Shown: positions 34,932 to 42,586 of the stretch, piece by piece | Layout of the letters: the number at the start of each line of letters is the position of its first letter | Position numbering within the stretch: the first letter of the stretch is position 1 | Assembly: GCF_000010185.1 (NCBI RefSeq) | Contig: NC_010376.1 | Location: forward strand, 1,116,001 to 1,180,000 | Direction of reading: 5' to 3' | Length of the DNA stretch: 64,000 nucleotides | Source: Finegoldia magna ATCC 29328 | GTDB taxonomy: Bacteria; Bacillota; Clostridia; Tissierellales; Peptoniphilaceae | Program-made: the position numbers and the translations under genes | Notes under the pieces: model-generated | Database searches by the model: none | Seen by the model: only the letters and a program-made list of their open reading frames with translations | Told to the model about the DNA's origin: nothing

Positions 34932-35685
34932 TATCTACACCTCGATTATTAATAACAGTCAATGACTCATTAATTCTCTCCATAAATTCTTTGTTGTCAC
35001 TGTTTCCCTTGTAAATTTCATGGAACACAACGCCGTCTTTTATAAATATTACTCTGTTAGAAAATGAAGCTGCTTTCACAGAGTGAGTTACCATCAATAT
35101 AGTTTGTCCTAATTTATTGATTTTTGTGAATAAATCAAGTATCATATCTGATGATTTTGAATCCAATGCCCCTGTAGGCTCATCTGCCAATATCAAATCT
35201 GGTTTTGTAATCAAAGCTCTTGCAATCGCAATTCTTTGCCTTTGTCCACCACTAACCTCATAAGGATATTTGTTGACAAATGATTCAATTCCCAATAATC
35301 CTTGGATTTCAGACAATCTTTGCTCCATTTCTTTTGGCTTATAATCTGAAAGTACCATTGGCAAAAATATATTGTCTTTGTTTGAGAAAATATCTAATAA
35401 ATTGAAATCTTGAAATACAAATCCAAGTTTTTCTCTTCTAAACTTTGCAACTTCCGATTCTTTTAAAGTGGATATATCTTTGCCATTTATCACAACCTTG
35501 CCATTAGTTTGCTTGTCTAATGTTGATATTACATTCAGTAAAGTTGTTTTACCTGAACCTGATTCTCCCATTATTGCTATAAATTCATTCTTTTCTACAG
35601 AAAAATTCACATCTTTTAATGCTACTGTTTCTACATTTTTTGTTTTGTATACTTTTCTTATGTTTTTTAATTCTAAAATATTCAT
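34921..35685 (-). CDS. bceA: BceA-type ABC transporter ATPase
   Basis: A 254-residue ATPase with Walker A GESGSGKTTLLN, signature VSGGQRQRIAIARAL, Walker B LILADEPTGALDSKSS and H-loop VTHS. The segment FVFQDFNLLDIFSNKDNIFLP is typical of BceA/LolD-type proteins. The ATG at 35685 follows GGAGGGTG. It pairs with BceB and is controlled by the two-component system directly upstream. Confidence 0.93.
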   Translation of the reverse strand: MNILELKNIRKVYKTKNVETVALKDVNFSVEKNEFIAIMGESGSGKTTLLNVISTLDKQTNGKVVINGKDISTLKESEVAKFRREKLGFVFQDFNLLDIFSNKDNIFLPMVLSDYKPKEMEQRLSEIQGLLGIESFVNKYPYEVSGGQRQRIAIARALITKPDLILADEPTGALDSKSSDMILDLFTKINKLGQTILMVTHSVKAASFSNRVIFIKDGVVFHEIYKGNSDNKEFMERINESLTVINNRGVDNEF

Positions 35686-35731
35686 AACACCCTCCATAAC
35701 TATATGTTAAATGAATTTAGAAAAAGTAGCA

Positions 35732-35759
35732 TTTATCTAAACTAACAAAAATCATTCAA
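35732..35759 (-). promoter_or_regulatory. Candidate bceAB promoter
   Basis: TTGAAT (35754-35759) and GATAAA (35732-35737) are spaced by 16 nt on the minus strand, directly downstream of the inverted repeat described separately. Confidence 0.4.
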
Positions 35760-35779
35760 TCTTACAAAATCGTAAGATT
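35758..35779 (-). promoter_or_regulatory. Candidate BceR-type operator upstream of bceAB
   Basis: The inverted repeat AATCTTAC-N6-GTAAGATT abuts the -35 of the candidate bceAB promoter and overlaps the bceS stop codon. Read as TTACG-ATTT-TGTAA it fits the published Bce-type binding motif TNACA-N4-TGTAA with one mismatch. A weak terminator is the alternative, but the following T run is poor. Confidence 0.5.
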
Positions 35780-36665
35780 AGTTATTCACAATTATATAAA
35801 ATTTACTACCTTGACCTACAGTAGAATCGACTTTCAAAGTTATTTCCAGTTTATCTGCGATAGATTTTGCCAAATACAAACCCAACCCACTCGATTTTTG
35901 TTTTAATCTTCCATTAAATCCCGAATATCCTTTATCAAAAATCCTATTGATATCTTCCTCTGGAATCCCTATTCCGTAATCTTCTATTAAAATCACTATA
36001 GAATTGTCTTTCTTAAAAGAATCTACAATGATCTGTGAATTTTCGGAGTATTTAATCGCATTGGAGAGAATTTGTTCCAACAAAACACTTAGCCATTTGC
36101 TATCTGTAATGCATTTTAATCCGTTTTTTCTAAAATCCAATCGTATATGTGAGTTAATAAACAGAAGTGAGTATTTTTTTATCAACATATTGAGTAGATT
36201 ATCAACATCTACAACACTTATATCCATGTCTTTTTCGTGCAAATTAAGCTTCAAATAATTTATAGCCATATTCGTGTAGTTGTCGATTGATTTAAGTTGC
36301 ATTTTCATTTCTTTATTATCTTCTGTCAGAATTTCCAAGCAAGTTATTGGTGTTTTGATCTGATGTACCCACATAGAAAAATATTCTTGGATATCTTTTT
36401 GCCATGAAATGTAGTCATTTCTCATACTTTCAATTTGCTTTTCTAATTCTTCAATTTTCTCTTCATTTGACAATTCCTTTTGAAAATCAAAGTATTTAAT
36501 TACCAAATAAATAAAAAATACAATCAAACATATTTCAAATCCTTGGATAAACACTCTTATATCCACATTGTTCAAATAACAGACTATAAAATAGATAGCA
36601 TGTATTGATATAAAAAACAAAATCGAATTGAGATTTTTCTTCAAAAAGTATAATAATTTATTCAT
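35778..36665 (-). CDS. bceS: BceS-type intramembrane-sensing histidine kinase
   Basis: A 295-residue kinase with two helices (about 13-31 and 38-57) joined by only a few residues, so it lacks a sensor domain. This is typical of BceS-like kinases, which are activated through their transporter. The phospho-acceptor is His101 in WVHQIKTPITCLEIL. The ATP-binding region has an N box near 200 (ILSNAIKYSE), IEDYGIGIP and GLGLYLAKSIADK. The ATG at 36665 overlaps bceR by 8 nt and has a GGAAG site; the start 18 nt upstream lacks one. Confidence 0.9.
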   Translation of the reverse strand: MNKLLYFLKKNLNSILFFISIHAIYFIVCYLNNVDIRVFIQGFEICLIVFFIYLVIKYFDFQKELSNEEKIEELEKQIESMRNDYISWQKDIQEYFSMWVHQIKTPITCLEILTEDNKEMKMQLKSIDNYTNMAINYLKLNLHEKDMDISVVDVDNLLNMLIKKYSLLFINSHIRLDFRKNGLKCITDSKWLSVLLEQILSNAIKYSENSQIIVDSFKKDNSIVILIEDYGIGIPEEDINRIFDKGYSGFNGRLKQKSSGLGLYLAKSIADKLEITLKVDSTVGQGSKFYIIVNN

Positions 36666-37344
36666 TTTGATTACTTCCGTCATTTAAATAGTAGCCTGAA
36701 TATTTCTTCGTCAACAAGAAGTTATCCAAGCCAAGTTTATTTAATTTTTTTCTGATTCTGTTGATATTCACGGCTAATGTATTATCATCAATGAAAAAAT
36801 CATTTTGCCAACACTGATCCATCAATTTTTCTCTAGTTACTATTTCACCTTTAGCTTCGAATAACGATTTTAAAATTAGCATTTCTGTCTTGGTAAGATT
36901 AGTATCCTTGTCTTTATATTCCAGCCTAAATTCGTTAATAAAGAGCACAGCATCATTAAAATCTAAGGCACTTTTGATTGTATTATTTCCGTAATATCTC
37001 TTCATTATGGCATTAATTTTCACCATTAGTACATCAAAATTAAATGGTTTGGTGATATAATCATCTGCTCCCATCTGCATTCCCATTATGATATCCAAAT
37101 CTTCTGATTTTGAGGATATAAAAATTATTGGAATGTCAGTTGTATTTCGTATTTTTTCGCACCAAAAATATCCATTAAAGCTAGGAAGAATAATGTCCAT
37201 CAAAATTATATCTGGCTTTATTTTCTTGACATCCTCCATAATATCTATTCCAGAATTTGTGAACACCTCGTATTCCCAATTTTCTAAATATTCTTTAAGC
37301 GAATTTAAAATTATTTTATCGTCTTCAATAATTAAAACCTTCAT
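36658..37344 (-). CDS. bceR: BceR-type OmpR-family response regulator
   Basis: A 228-residue regulator. The receiver has acidic IEDD at 7-10, phospho-acceptor Asp50 in IILMDIILPSFNG, and Lys in DYITKPF. The C-terminal winged helix has LTKTEMLILKSLF and DNTLAVNINRIRKKL. With BceS it should activate bceAB. The ATG at 37344 has no ribosome site, and a TATAAT box ends 6 nt upstream of it, so the message may be leaderless. Confidence 0.92.
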   Translation of the reverse strand: MKVLIIEDDKIILNSLKEYLENWEYEVFTNSGIDIMEDVKKIKPDIILMDIILPSFNGYFWCEKIRNTTDIPIIFISSKSEDLDIIMGMQMGADDYITKPFNFDVLMVKINAIMKRYYGNNTIKSALDFNDAVLFINEFRLEYKDKDTNLTKTEMLILKSLFEAKGEIVTREKLMDQCWQNDFFIDDNTLAVNINRIRKKLNKLGLDNFLLTKKYSGYYLNDGSNQNE

Positions 37345-37350
37345 ACTAAA

Positions 37351-37356
37351 ATTATA
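37351..37356 (-). promoter_or_regulatory. -10 box close to the bceR start
   Basis: A perfect TATAAT lies 6 nt before the bceR ATG. No good -35 box is seen. Transcription would start at or next to the ATG. Confidence 0.4.
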
Positions 37357-37396
37357 CATAAACTAAAGTGAAAATGATACTTATGCTATTGTCGCA

Positions 37397-37433
37397 ATAA
37401 AAAAATTAGTGAACTAATAAAAGTTCACTAATT
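37397..37433 (-). terminator. Rho-independent terminator of the uracil permease gene
   Basis: An 11-bp perfect stem (37404-37414 with 37423-37433) is followed by seven T residues on the minus strand. Confidence 0.9.
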
Positions 37434-37440
37434 ATATTTA

Positions 37441-38697
37441 CTAATCGTTCATTATTCCCATTCTATCAAATACATAGAATAATAAGCTTAACACTACTGC
37501 AACAACTGATGCGAGAACCATTCCTGATAATGATACTCCCAAGAAGTTTATTTTCAATCCTGAAAGTCCAGTTACAAATATTACAGAAGTTAATATTAAG
37601 TTTTTGGATTGTGAGTAATCTACTTTTTGGTCTACTAATAATCTGATACCACTTGTTCCAATCATTCCGTAAAGTAAGAATGTTACTCCACCAATTACAT
37701 TACCTGGTATCGATGATATTAATGCTGATAATGGTCCAATGAATGCCATTAAAATTGATATACAAGCTGCTCCTGCAATTACATATACCGAATAAACTTT
37801 AGTAATTGCCATTACGCCGATATTTTCACCGTAAGTTGTAGTTGGAACTCCTCCGATAAAACCAGATAATGCAGTTGAAAAGTTATCTGCAAAAATCGAT
37901 CTATGAAGACCAGGTTCTTTTAATAAATCTCTTCCTATGATATTACTTGTAACTACTTGGTGTGATATATGTTCACTAGTTATTACCAAAATTACAGGCA
38001 ACATTGTGATTATTGATTTTAGGTCAAATATTGGAAGTTGAAATTTAGGTAATGTAAATAGTGATGCTTGCATAACCGGTGTAAAATCAACCATCTTTAA
38101 AGCAACACTTACAATATATCCTGTTATAATTGCGATTAAAATTGGTATTGTAGCTAAGAATTTTTTAAACAAAACTGAACCTAAAATTGCTACTGACAAT
38201 GTAACCAAGAAAACTATAAGGTCATTTGTAGTTCTTGTATCTGTCATAATATTTGCACCGATTTTACCGCCAGAAACAGTAGCTTGTGCGAGTTCAAATC
38301 CTATCAAACTTACAACACTCCCCATAGCTGCAGGTGGCAAAACAACATCAATCCAATCCGTTCCGAATTTATAAATTATGTATGCCAGAATACATCCAAT
38401 AAGTCCTATTGCAACGAAGGCTCCTTGTGCATAACGAAATCCCGATTGCCCAATAATTATTGTTGCGGGTCCCAAGAAAGCGAAACTACTTCCCAAATAA
38501 GCAGGTGCTTTTCTTTTTGTAATCAAAATAAATAACAGTGTCCCGATACCGTTCATTAGTAAAACAATACTAGGATTGATCCCCAAAACTATAGGTACTA
38601 ATACACTTGCACCGAACATTGCAAAAGTATGTTGAATACTTAGAGGTATTAGCATCTTTGGAGATACTTTTTCGTCTACTCCAATAATTCTTTTCAT
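37441..38697 (-). CDS. uraA: Uracil/xanthine permease (NCS2 family)
   Basis: A 418-residue transporter with about 12-14 helices. NCS2 landmarks include the N-terminal QHTFAMFGASVLVPIVLG, SEHISHQVVTSNI near residue 245 with the conserved Glu, and the GGVPTTTYGENIGVMAITKV motif near 290. The motif and length favour uracil (UraA/PyrP) over xanthine. It takes up uracil for salvage by the Upp enzyme encoded at 53.4 kb. It is divergent from the PerR-like gene. The leader is short, with no room for a PyrR attenuator. Confidence 0.9.
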   Translation of the reverse strand: MKRIIGVDEKVSPKMLIPLSIQHTFAMFGASVLVPIVLGINPSIVLLMNGIGTLLFILITKRKAPAYLGSSFAFLGPATIIIGQSGFRYAQGAFVAIGLIGCILAYIIYKFGTDWIDVVLPPAAMGSVVSLIGFELAQATVSGGKIGANIMTDTRTTNDLIVFLVTLSVAILGSVLFKKFLATIPILIAIITGYIVSVALKMVDFTPVMQASLFTLPKFQLPIFDLKSIITMLPVILVITSEHISHQVVTSNIIGRDLLKEPGLHRSIFADNFSTALSGFIGGVPTTTYGENIGVMAITKVYSVYVIAGAACISILMAFIGPLSALISSIPGNVIGGVTFLLYGMIGTSGIRLLVDQKVDYSQSKNLILTSVIFVTGLSGLKINFLGVSLSGMVLASVVAVVLSLLFYVFDRMGIMND

Positions 38698-38725
38698 AAA
38701 TCCTCCTTGATTTTTTATCTTTTAT

Positions 38726-38754
38726 ATTCTACATTGAAGTCAAATATATTTCAA
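38726..38754 (-). promoter_or_regulatory. Sigma-A promoter of uraA
   Basis: TTGAAA (38749-38754) and TAGAAT (38726-38731) are spaced by 17 nt on the minus strand. Confidence 0.6.
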
Positions 38755-38766
38755 GTAGTTTGACTT
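38737..38766. repeat. Inverted repeat between divergent uraA and perR-like promoters
   Basis: AAGTCAAA (38737-38744) and TTTGACTT (38759-38766) are perfect 8-nt inverted copies 14 nt apart. One covers the perR-like -35 and the other lies in the uraA promoter spacer. It may be an operator or only a by-product of -35-like sequence. Confidence 0.35.
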
Positions 38767-38789
38767 GTATATCTTCTAACTGATATAAT
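38760..38789 (+). promoter_or_regulatory. Sigma-A promoter of the perR-like gene
   Basis: TTGACT (38760-38765) and TATAAT (38784-38789) are spaced by 18 nt, with an extended TGA just before the -10. Confidence 0.75.
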
Positions 38790-38817
38790 AAAAGTCGTTA
38801 TTTGAAAGGAATTTATT

Positions 38818-39240
38818 ATGGAAAACAATGGAAATTATTTGAGAACAAAATTACTAGACAATGGTATCAAACCTACATATCAACGAATTGTAATTTTAGA
38901 TTATTTGGAAAATAATCTTATTCATCCTACTGTTGATGATATTTACAATTATTTAGCTCCAAAATTAACTACATTATCCAGGACAACTATCTATAATACA
39001 GTTAAGGTTTTTGTCAAAGCAGGAATTGTGTCCGAACTTAATATCGATAATTCTGAACTTAGATACGACATTAAAACAGAAACTCACGGTCACTTTAAAT
39101 GCGAAAAATGTGGTAAGATTTACAATTTTAATACGGAAAATACAATCGAAAGTTCCGATTTAAAAGGATTCAAAATCAATTCTACAAATATTTTGATTAA
39201 TGGAATATGTAAGGACTGTTTGGATAAAGAAAATGAATAG
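38818..39240 (+). CDS. perR: Fur-family regulator, PerR-like
   Basis: A 140-residue Fur-family repressor. The structural zinc site is Cys95, Cys98, Cys131 and Cys134. The regulatory metal site keeps His36 (LIHPTVDDIY), Asp84, His90 and His92, but the position of PerR Asp104 is Asn103 (GKIYNF in place of GKIVDF). The winged helix is LSRTTIYNTVKVFVKAGIV. PerR proteins sense peroxide by metal-catalysed histidine oxidation and control ferritin, rubrerythrin and related genes. The changed ligand makes peroxide sensing uncertain. The start has an AAAGGAAT site. It overlaps the AraC-type gene by 8 nt. Confidence 0.85.
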   Translation: MENNGNYLRTKLLDNGIKPTYQRIVILDYLENNLIHPTVDDIYNYLAPKLTTLSRTTIYNTVKVFVKAGIVSELNIDNSELRYDIKTETHGHFKCEKCGKIYNFNTENTIESSDLKGFKINSTNILINGICKDCLDKENE

Positions 39241-40078
39241 TGAGTTTTACAAGATTGAACCTAGAGATGATTTGTACATCAAGTTATTGTTTATTTCAAA
39301 AACAGAACTGAAAATCAACGAAGAAATAAAACGAGGAATTCTTCCTTTTCACCAAATGTACTATTGTCTAAAAGGAAATGGAACTTTTATTGTAAACGAC
39401 AAAAAAATAGAAATACTACCTTTTGATGTATTAATCGTCAATCAAGGATCCAAAATAACAGAAATTTCAAAATCAGAAAGTTTTGAGTTTTATACATTAG
39501 CTATTTCGGAAGTTTCATTTGATACAGAACAAAAAGATAAAGCCGTACTAAGCATCAAACACAACCACATTAATGACCGAGATATGGTTATTTTGTACTA
39601 TATTAACAAAATTCTTGAAGAAGCCAAGTACAAGAGATTTAGATATCAAAGGGTATGCTCTTGTTTGATAAGTATTTTGATTACAGAAATTCAAAGACGA
39701 GGAGATCTAAAGTTTACAATGGATGATCCCGCACAAGATTCATTTACTAAACATGTCCATGATTACATCTATGAAAATTTCAACCAAGAAATAACACTTG
39801 ACTCCATATCAGAAAAATTCATGATCTCCAAATCACATTTAATTCATGAATTTAAAAATAATTACGGAAAAACTCCAATGCAGTTTTTGCTCAACAGAAG
39901 AATGGAATCAGCAATGTTGTTATTAAAAACATCAAATAAGCCTATTAACGATATAGCAAAACTCTGCGGATTCAATTCACAATCTTATTTTGATCAAGCG
40001 TTTCGTAGAGTTGTAAAAGTCACTCCTAACGATTATAGAAACAAATACAAAACAAAAATCAAAAAAATAAAAAAATAG
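39233..40078 (+). CDS. AraC-family transcriptional regulator
   Basis: A 281-residue regulator. The N-terminal cupin-like sensing domain (about 10-120, with ILPFHQMYYCLKGNGTF) is followed by a tandem helix-turn-helix at about 180-275. The second HTH has the AraC signature INDIAKLCGFNSQSYFDQAFRRVVKVTPNDYR. The ATG at 39233 overlaps the perR-like stop by 8 nt and is preferred to the open frame from 39200. Coupling to a PerR-like gene is unusual. Ligand and targets are unknown. Confidence 0.88.
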   Translation: MNSEFYKIEPRDDLYIKLLFISKTELKINEEIKRGILPFHQMYYCLKGNGTFIVNDKKIEILPFDVLIVNQGSKITEISKSESFEFYTLAISEVSFDTEQKDKAVLSIKHNHINDRDMVILYYINKILEEAKYKRFRYQRVCSCLISILITEIQRRGDLKFTMDDPAQDSFTKHVHDYIYENFNQEITLDSISEKFMISKSHLIHEFKNNYGKTPMQFLLNRRMESAMLLLKTSNKPINDIAKLCGFNSQSYFDQAFRRVVKVTPNDYRNKYKTKIKKIKK

Positions 40079-40120
40079 ACTTTGTTTAACATATCAATGT
40101 TTCAAACAAAGTCTTTTTTT
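40078..40120 (+). terminator. Rho-independent terminator of the perR-araC operon
   Basis: A 10-bp perfect stem (40078-40087 with 40104-40113) with a 16-nt loop is followed by seven T residues. It can also serve the converging yaaA gene. Confidence 0.88.
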
Positions 40121-40122
40121 AC

Positions 40123-40857
40123 TTATTCAGACACTAATGATTTCACAAACACCAGCTTTTTCTTATCGCTGTTTTTTTCAGAATAATTATATCCATCACA
40201 AGAAAATTTCTTCAGCTGTTCAATATTTTCAATATGATTTCTTGCCATATAATTTACCATTCTACCCCTAAGAATTTTCGATGGAGTCGCTTTTGTCTTC
40301 AATTTAATATCTCCATCGATCAATACTTCTTCTTTGAACTCAATTTTAACTGGTGCTTTATCTAGGTACTTGTAAATATTTTGGCCATACTCTTTTGAAG
40401 CCAAGTCGATTATTTCTTCACCTTCAAAGTGATTTCTTATTTCATCTTCCCAGAACTCATACAGATTAATAAACTTATCTTCGAAATCCAATCTGTATTT
40501 TGATATTTGATCAAATGGTCTAAGTATTCCATAAAGTCCCGATAAAATTCTGAGATGTTCTTCTAAATATTCGAGTTTATCTTCATCTAATGAGTCAACA
40601 TCCATGTACTGATATTGAATCCCGTCAAAGCTTCTTATAGCACAACCTTTTGGTGATACATCAAAGTTTTTATATAGCTTGTAACTTTCCTCAGCTATTT
40701 TGTCCGAACATTTCCACATTGATTTTAGTTCTTCAATGGATTTTTCTTTCATTATTGAAACTAGCGCATTTTTCTTATTTTCAAATAAACAATCAATATT
40801 CTCTTTTTTTAATTTTCTAATCTTAAATGTTTTCGCTGGTGAAATTATAATTTTCAT
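40123..40857 (-). CDS. yaaA: Peroxide stress protein YaaA (DUF328)
   Basis: A 244-residue YaaA-family protein. Family signatures are IISPAKTF at the N-terminus, LSGLYGILRP near 106-115, and ILRGRMVNYMARN near 200-212. In E. coli YaaA lowers free iron during peroxide stress and binds DNA. The start lies immediately after ACGGATA and has a weak AGGAA site further upstream. It is 78 nt after the cydC-like gene with no clear terminator between, so cotranscription is possible. Confidence 0.9.
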   Translation of the reverse strand: MKIIISPAKTFKIRKLKKENIDCLFENKKNALVSIMKEKSIEELKSMWKCSDKIAEESYKLYKNFDVSPKGCAIRSFDGIQYQYMDVDSLDEDKLEYLEEHLRILSGLYGILRPFDQISKYRLDFEDKFINLYEFWEDEIRNHFEGEEIIDLASKEYGQNIYKYLDKAPVKIEFKEEVLIDGDIKLKTKATPSKILRGRMVNYMARNHIENIEQLKKFSCDGYNYSEKNSDKKKLVFVKSLVSE

Positions 40858-40935
40858 TATCCGTTCCTGTTCATATTTTCAAATCACTCGTGATAAAATC
40901 GCTCGTAAGAAATTTTCATCTATTCAATCAAATCT

Positions 40936-42585
40936 TTACGAATTTCTTTTTGTCTTTATCTCAATAGTCTTATCAGCGATATTTAACGCAGATTTCCTGT
41001 GGGACACTATTAACATAGATTTGTTTTCTTCTTTCGAAATCGCATTTAAAATAATGCCCTCATTCAACGCATCTAAATTACTAGTTGGCTCATCTAAGAT
41101 ATATAATGGCGCATCGTGTAGAAAAACCCTTGCTAGACCAATTCTCTGCTTTTCACCACTGGACAATTTTTCTCCGAGTTCTCCGACATTTGTCTCATAT
41201 CCATCTTTAAGCGAGCAAATAAAGTCATGGATCGATGCTTTCTTGCAAGCCTCTATCACCTCATTCAAGCTCGCATCTTTTTTTGCTATCTTAATATTTT
41301 CTAGTATGCTACCTTGAAAAAGAAACGTCTCTTGAGTCATATAATTTTCTATGTCGCGCAAATCTTTTGTGTTGACTTGTTTGATGTTTCTGTCCGATAT
41401 TTTAATCTCGCCTTTGTCGACATCCCAAAACCTCATTATAAGTTTCAAAAGAGTCGATTTTCCAGATCCACTTTTTCCAAAAATCGCTAATTTTTCGCCA
41501 TTTTCTAAATTGAGGTTGAAATCATTCAAAATAATCTCATCATTATAGCTAAAAGTTATGTCCTCAATTTTCAAATCTCTAAAATACGTTTTATTTTGGT
41601 CGTAAACTTCGAGAACTTGAGGTTTTTCTTCAAGTATGTTTAGCACTCTATCTCCACTGGCAAAAGTGCTTCTAAGATTTGCCGACAGACTTGAAAGAGC
41701 TATCACCGGCCCAAAACTCGACATAAAAAGAACTGTGACTACAATTAATTTATTTATATCGAAGATAGCTACCATTTCGTTTTTCATAATTACAAACATA
41801 ATAAGACCAAGAAGTGCAACAATCGATGTTGTAAAACCCCTATTTTGTGCTTCAAAAACTTTTATACGTTCTTGTTTTCTATTGAGTTTCACAGTCGTTT
41901 CATCAATGTAGTCGAGTCTTTTTTCTCCATAAGAGTATTGTATTACTTCCTTCATTCCTCTCAAAGAATCCAAAAGATATGAATTTAAATCTGCAAATTC
42001 ATTTCTCAATTCCAACCCTTCCTTCTTGCCACTTTTTGAAGAAAAGATAGGTAGAAATAGCCCAACAATTAAATATGAAATCATCGCAAAAATCGCAGCT
42101 TTAACACTGTATGCGAATAAAATCGAAACAACAATAACGCTTGTGATAAAAGCTATAAAAATTGGCGATATAGTGTGTGCATAAAAAACTTCAAGAAGTT
42201 CTATATCGCTTGTAATAAGAGAAATAAGATTTCCCTTTTCTTTTCCTTCTAGCTTTGCTGGTGCAAGTCTCCTAAGCGCTCTAAAAACTTTATTTCTTAT
42301 TATAGCTAGTAGCTTAAACGCGATAAAGTGGTTGCACAACTGCTCTACATATCTCAAAAATCCTCGTGAAATCGCCAGCACTATCAACAATATGAAGCTC
42401 ATATTCAAATTAATTTGATCTGCTCTTGATACAATATTTGCAATTACATAAGAAGAATATGCAGGGATAAAAATTGCTGCCAAATTCCCAATAACTCCTG
42501 CTATTATTGCCAGAAACATAAACCCTATTAGCGGTTTTACAAGAGTTATCAATTTCATCATAATATTAAATCCACTTCTCCTCAT
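40936..42585 (-). CDS. ABC exporter half-transporter, CydC-like
   Basis: A 549-residue half-transporter with six helices (about 10-300) fused to an ATPase. Walker A is GKSGSGKST, the signature LSSGEKQRIGLAR (Glu as in CydC proteins) and Walker B LYILDEPTSNLD. It pairs with the gene just upstream, two bases away. CydDC exports cysteine/glutathione in bacteria with cytochrome bd, but no cydAB is here. Other heterodimeric exporters with related sequence exist, so the CydC label is tentative. Confidence 0.75.
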   Translation of the reverse strand: MRRSGFNIMMKLITLVKPLIGFMFLAIIAGVIGNLAAIFIPAYSSYVIANIVSRADQINLNMSFILLIVLAISRGFLRYVEQLCNHFIAFKLLAIIRNKVFRALRRLAPAKLEGKEKGNLISLITSDIELLEVFYAHTISPIFIAFITSVIVVSILFAYSVKAAIFAMISYLIVGLFLPIFSSKSGKKEGLELRNEFADLNSYLLDSLRGMKEVIQYSYGEKRLDYIDETTVKLNRKQERIKVFEAQNRGFTTSIVALLGLIMFVIMKNEMVAIFDINKLIVVTVLFMSSFGPVIALSSLSANLRSTFASGDRVLNILEEKPQVLEVYDQNKTYFRDLKIEDITFSYNDEIILNDFNLNLENGEKLAIFGKSGSGKSTLLKLIMRFWDVDKGEIKISDRNIKQVNTKDLRDIENYMTQETFLFQGSILENIKIAKKDASLNEVIEACKKASIHDFICSLKDGYETNVGELGEKLSSGEKQRIGLARVFLHDAPLYILDEPTSNLDALNEGIILNAISKEENKSMLIVSHRKSALNIADKTIEIKTKRNS

Positions 42586-42586
42586 A

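Noticed and set aside
38698-38725. PyrR-type attenuator before uraA
   Set aside because: The leader is under 30 nt, too short for an attenuator and antiterminator.
40858-40935. Possible hairpin between the cydC-like gene and yaaA
   Set aside because: The GAAATT/AATTTC arms are only 6 bp with a long loop and no T run, so it is not a convincing terminator.
40700-41317. 205-codon plus-strand open frame opposite yaaA and the cydC-like gene
   Set aside because: It lies antisense across two conserved genes, has no recognisable domain and no ribosome site. It is a shadow of the minus-strand coding bias.
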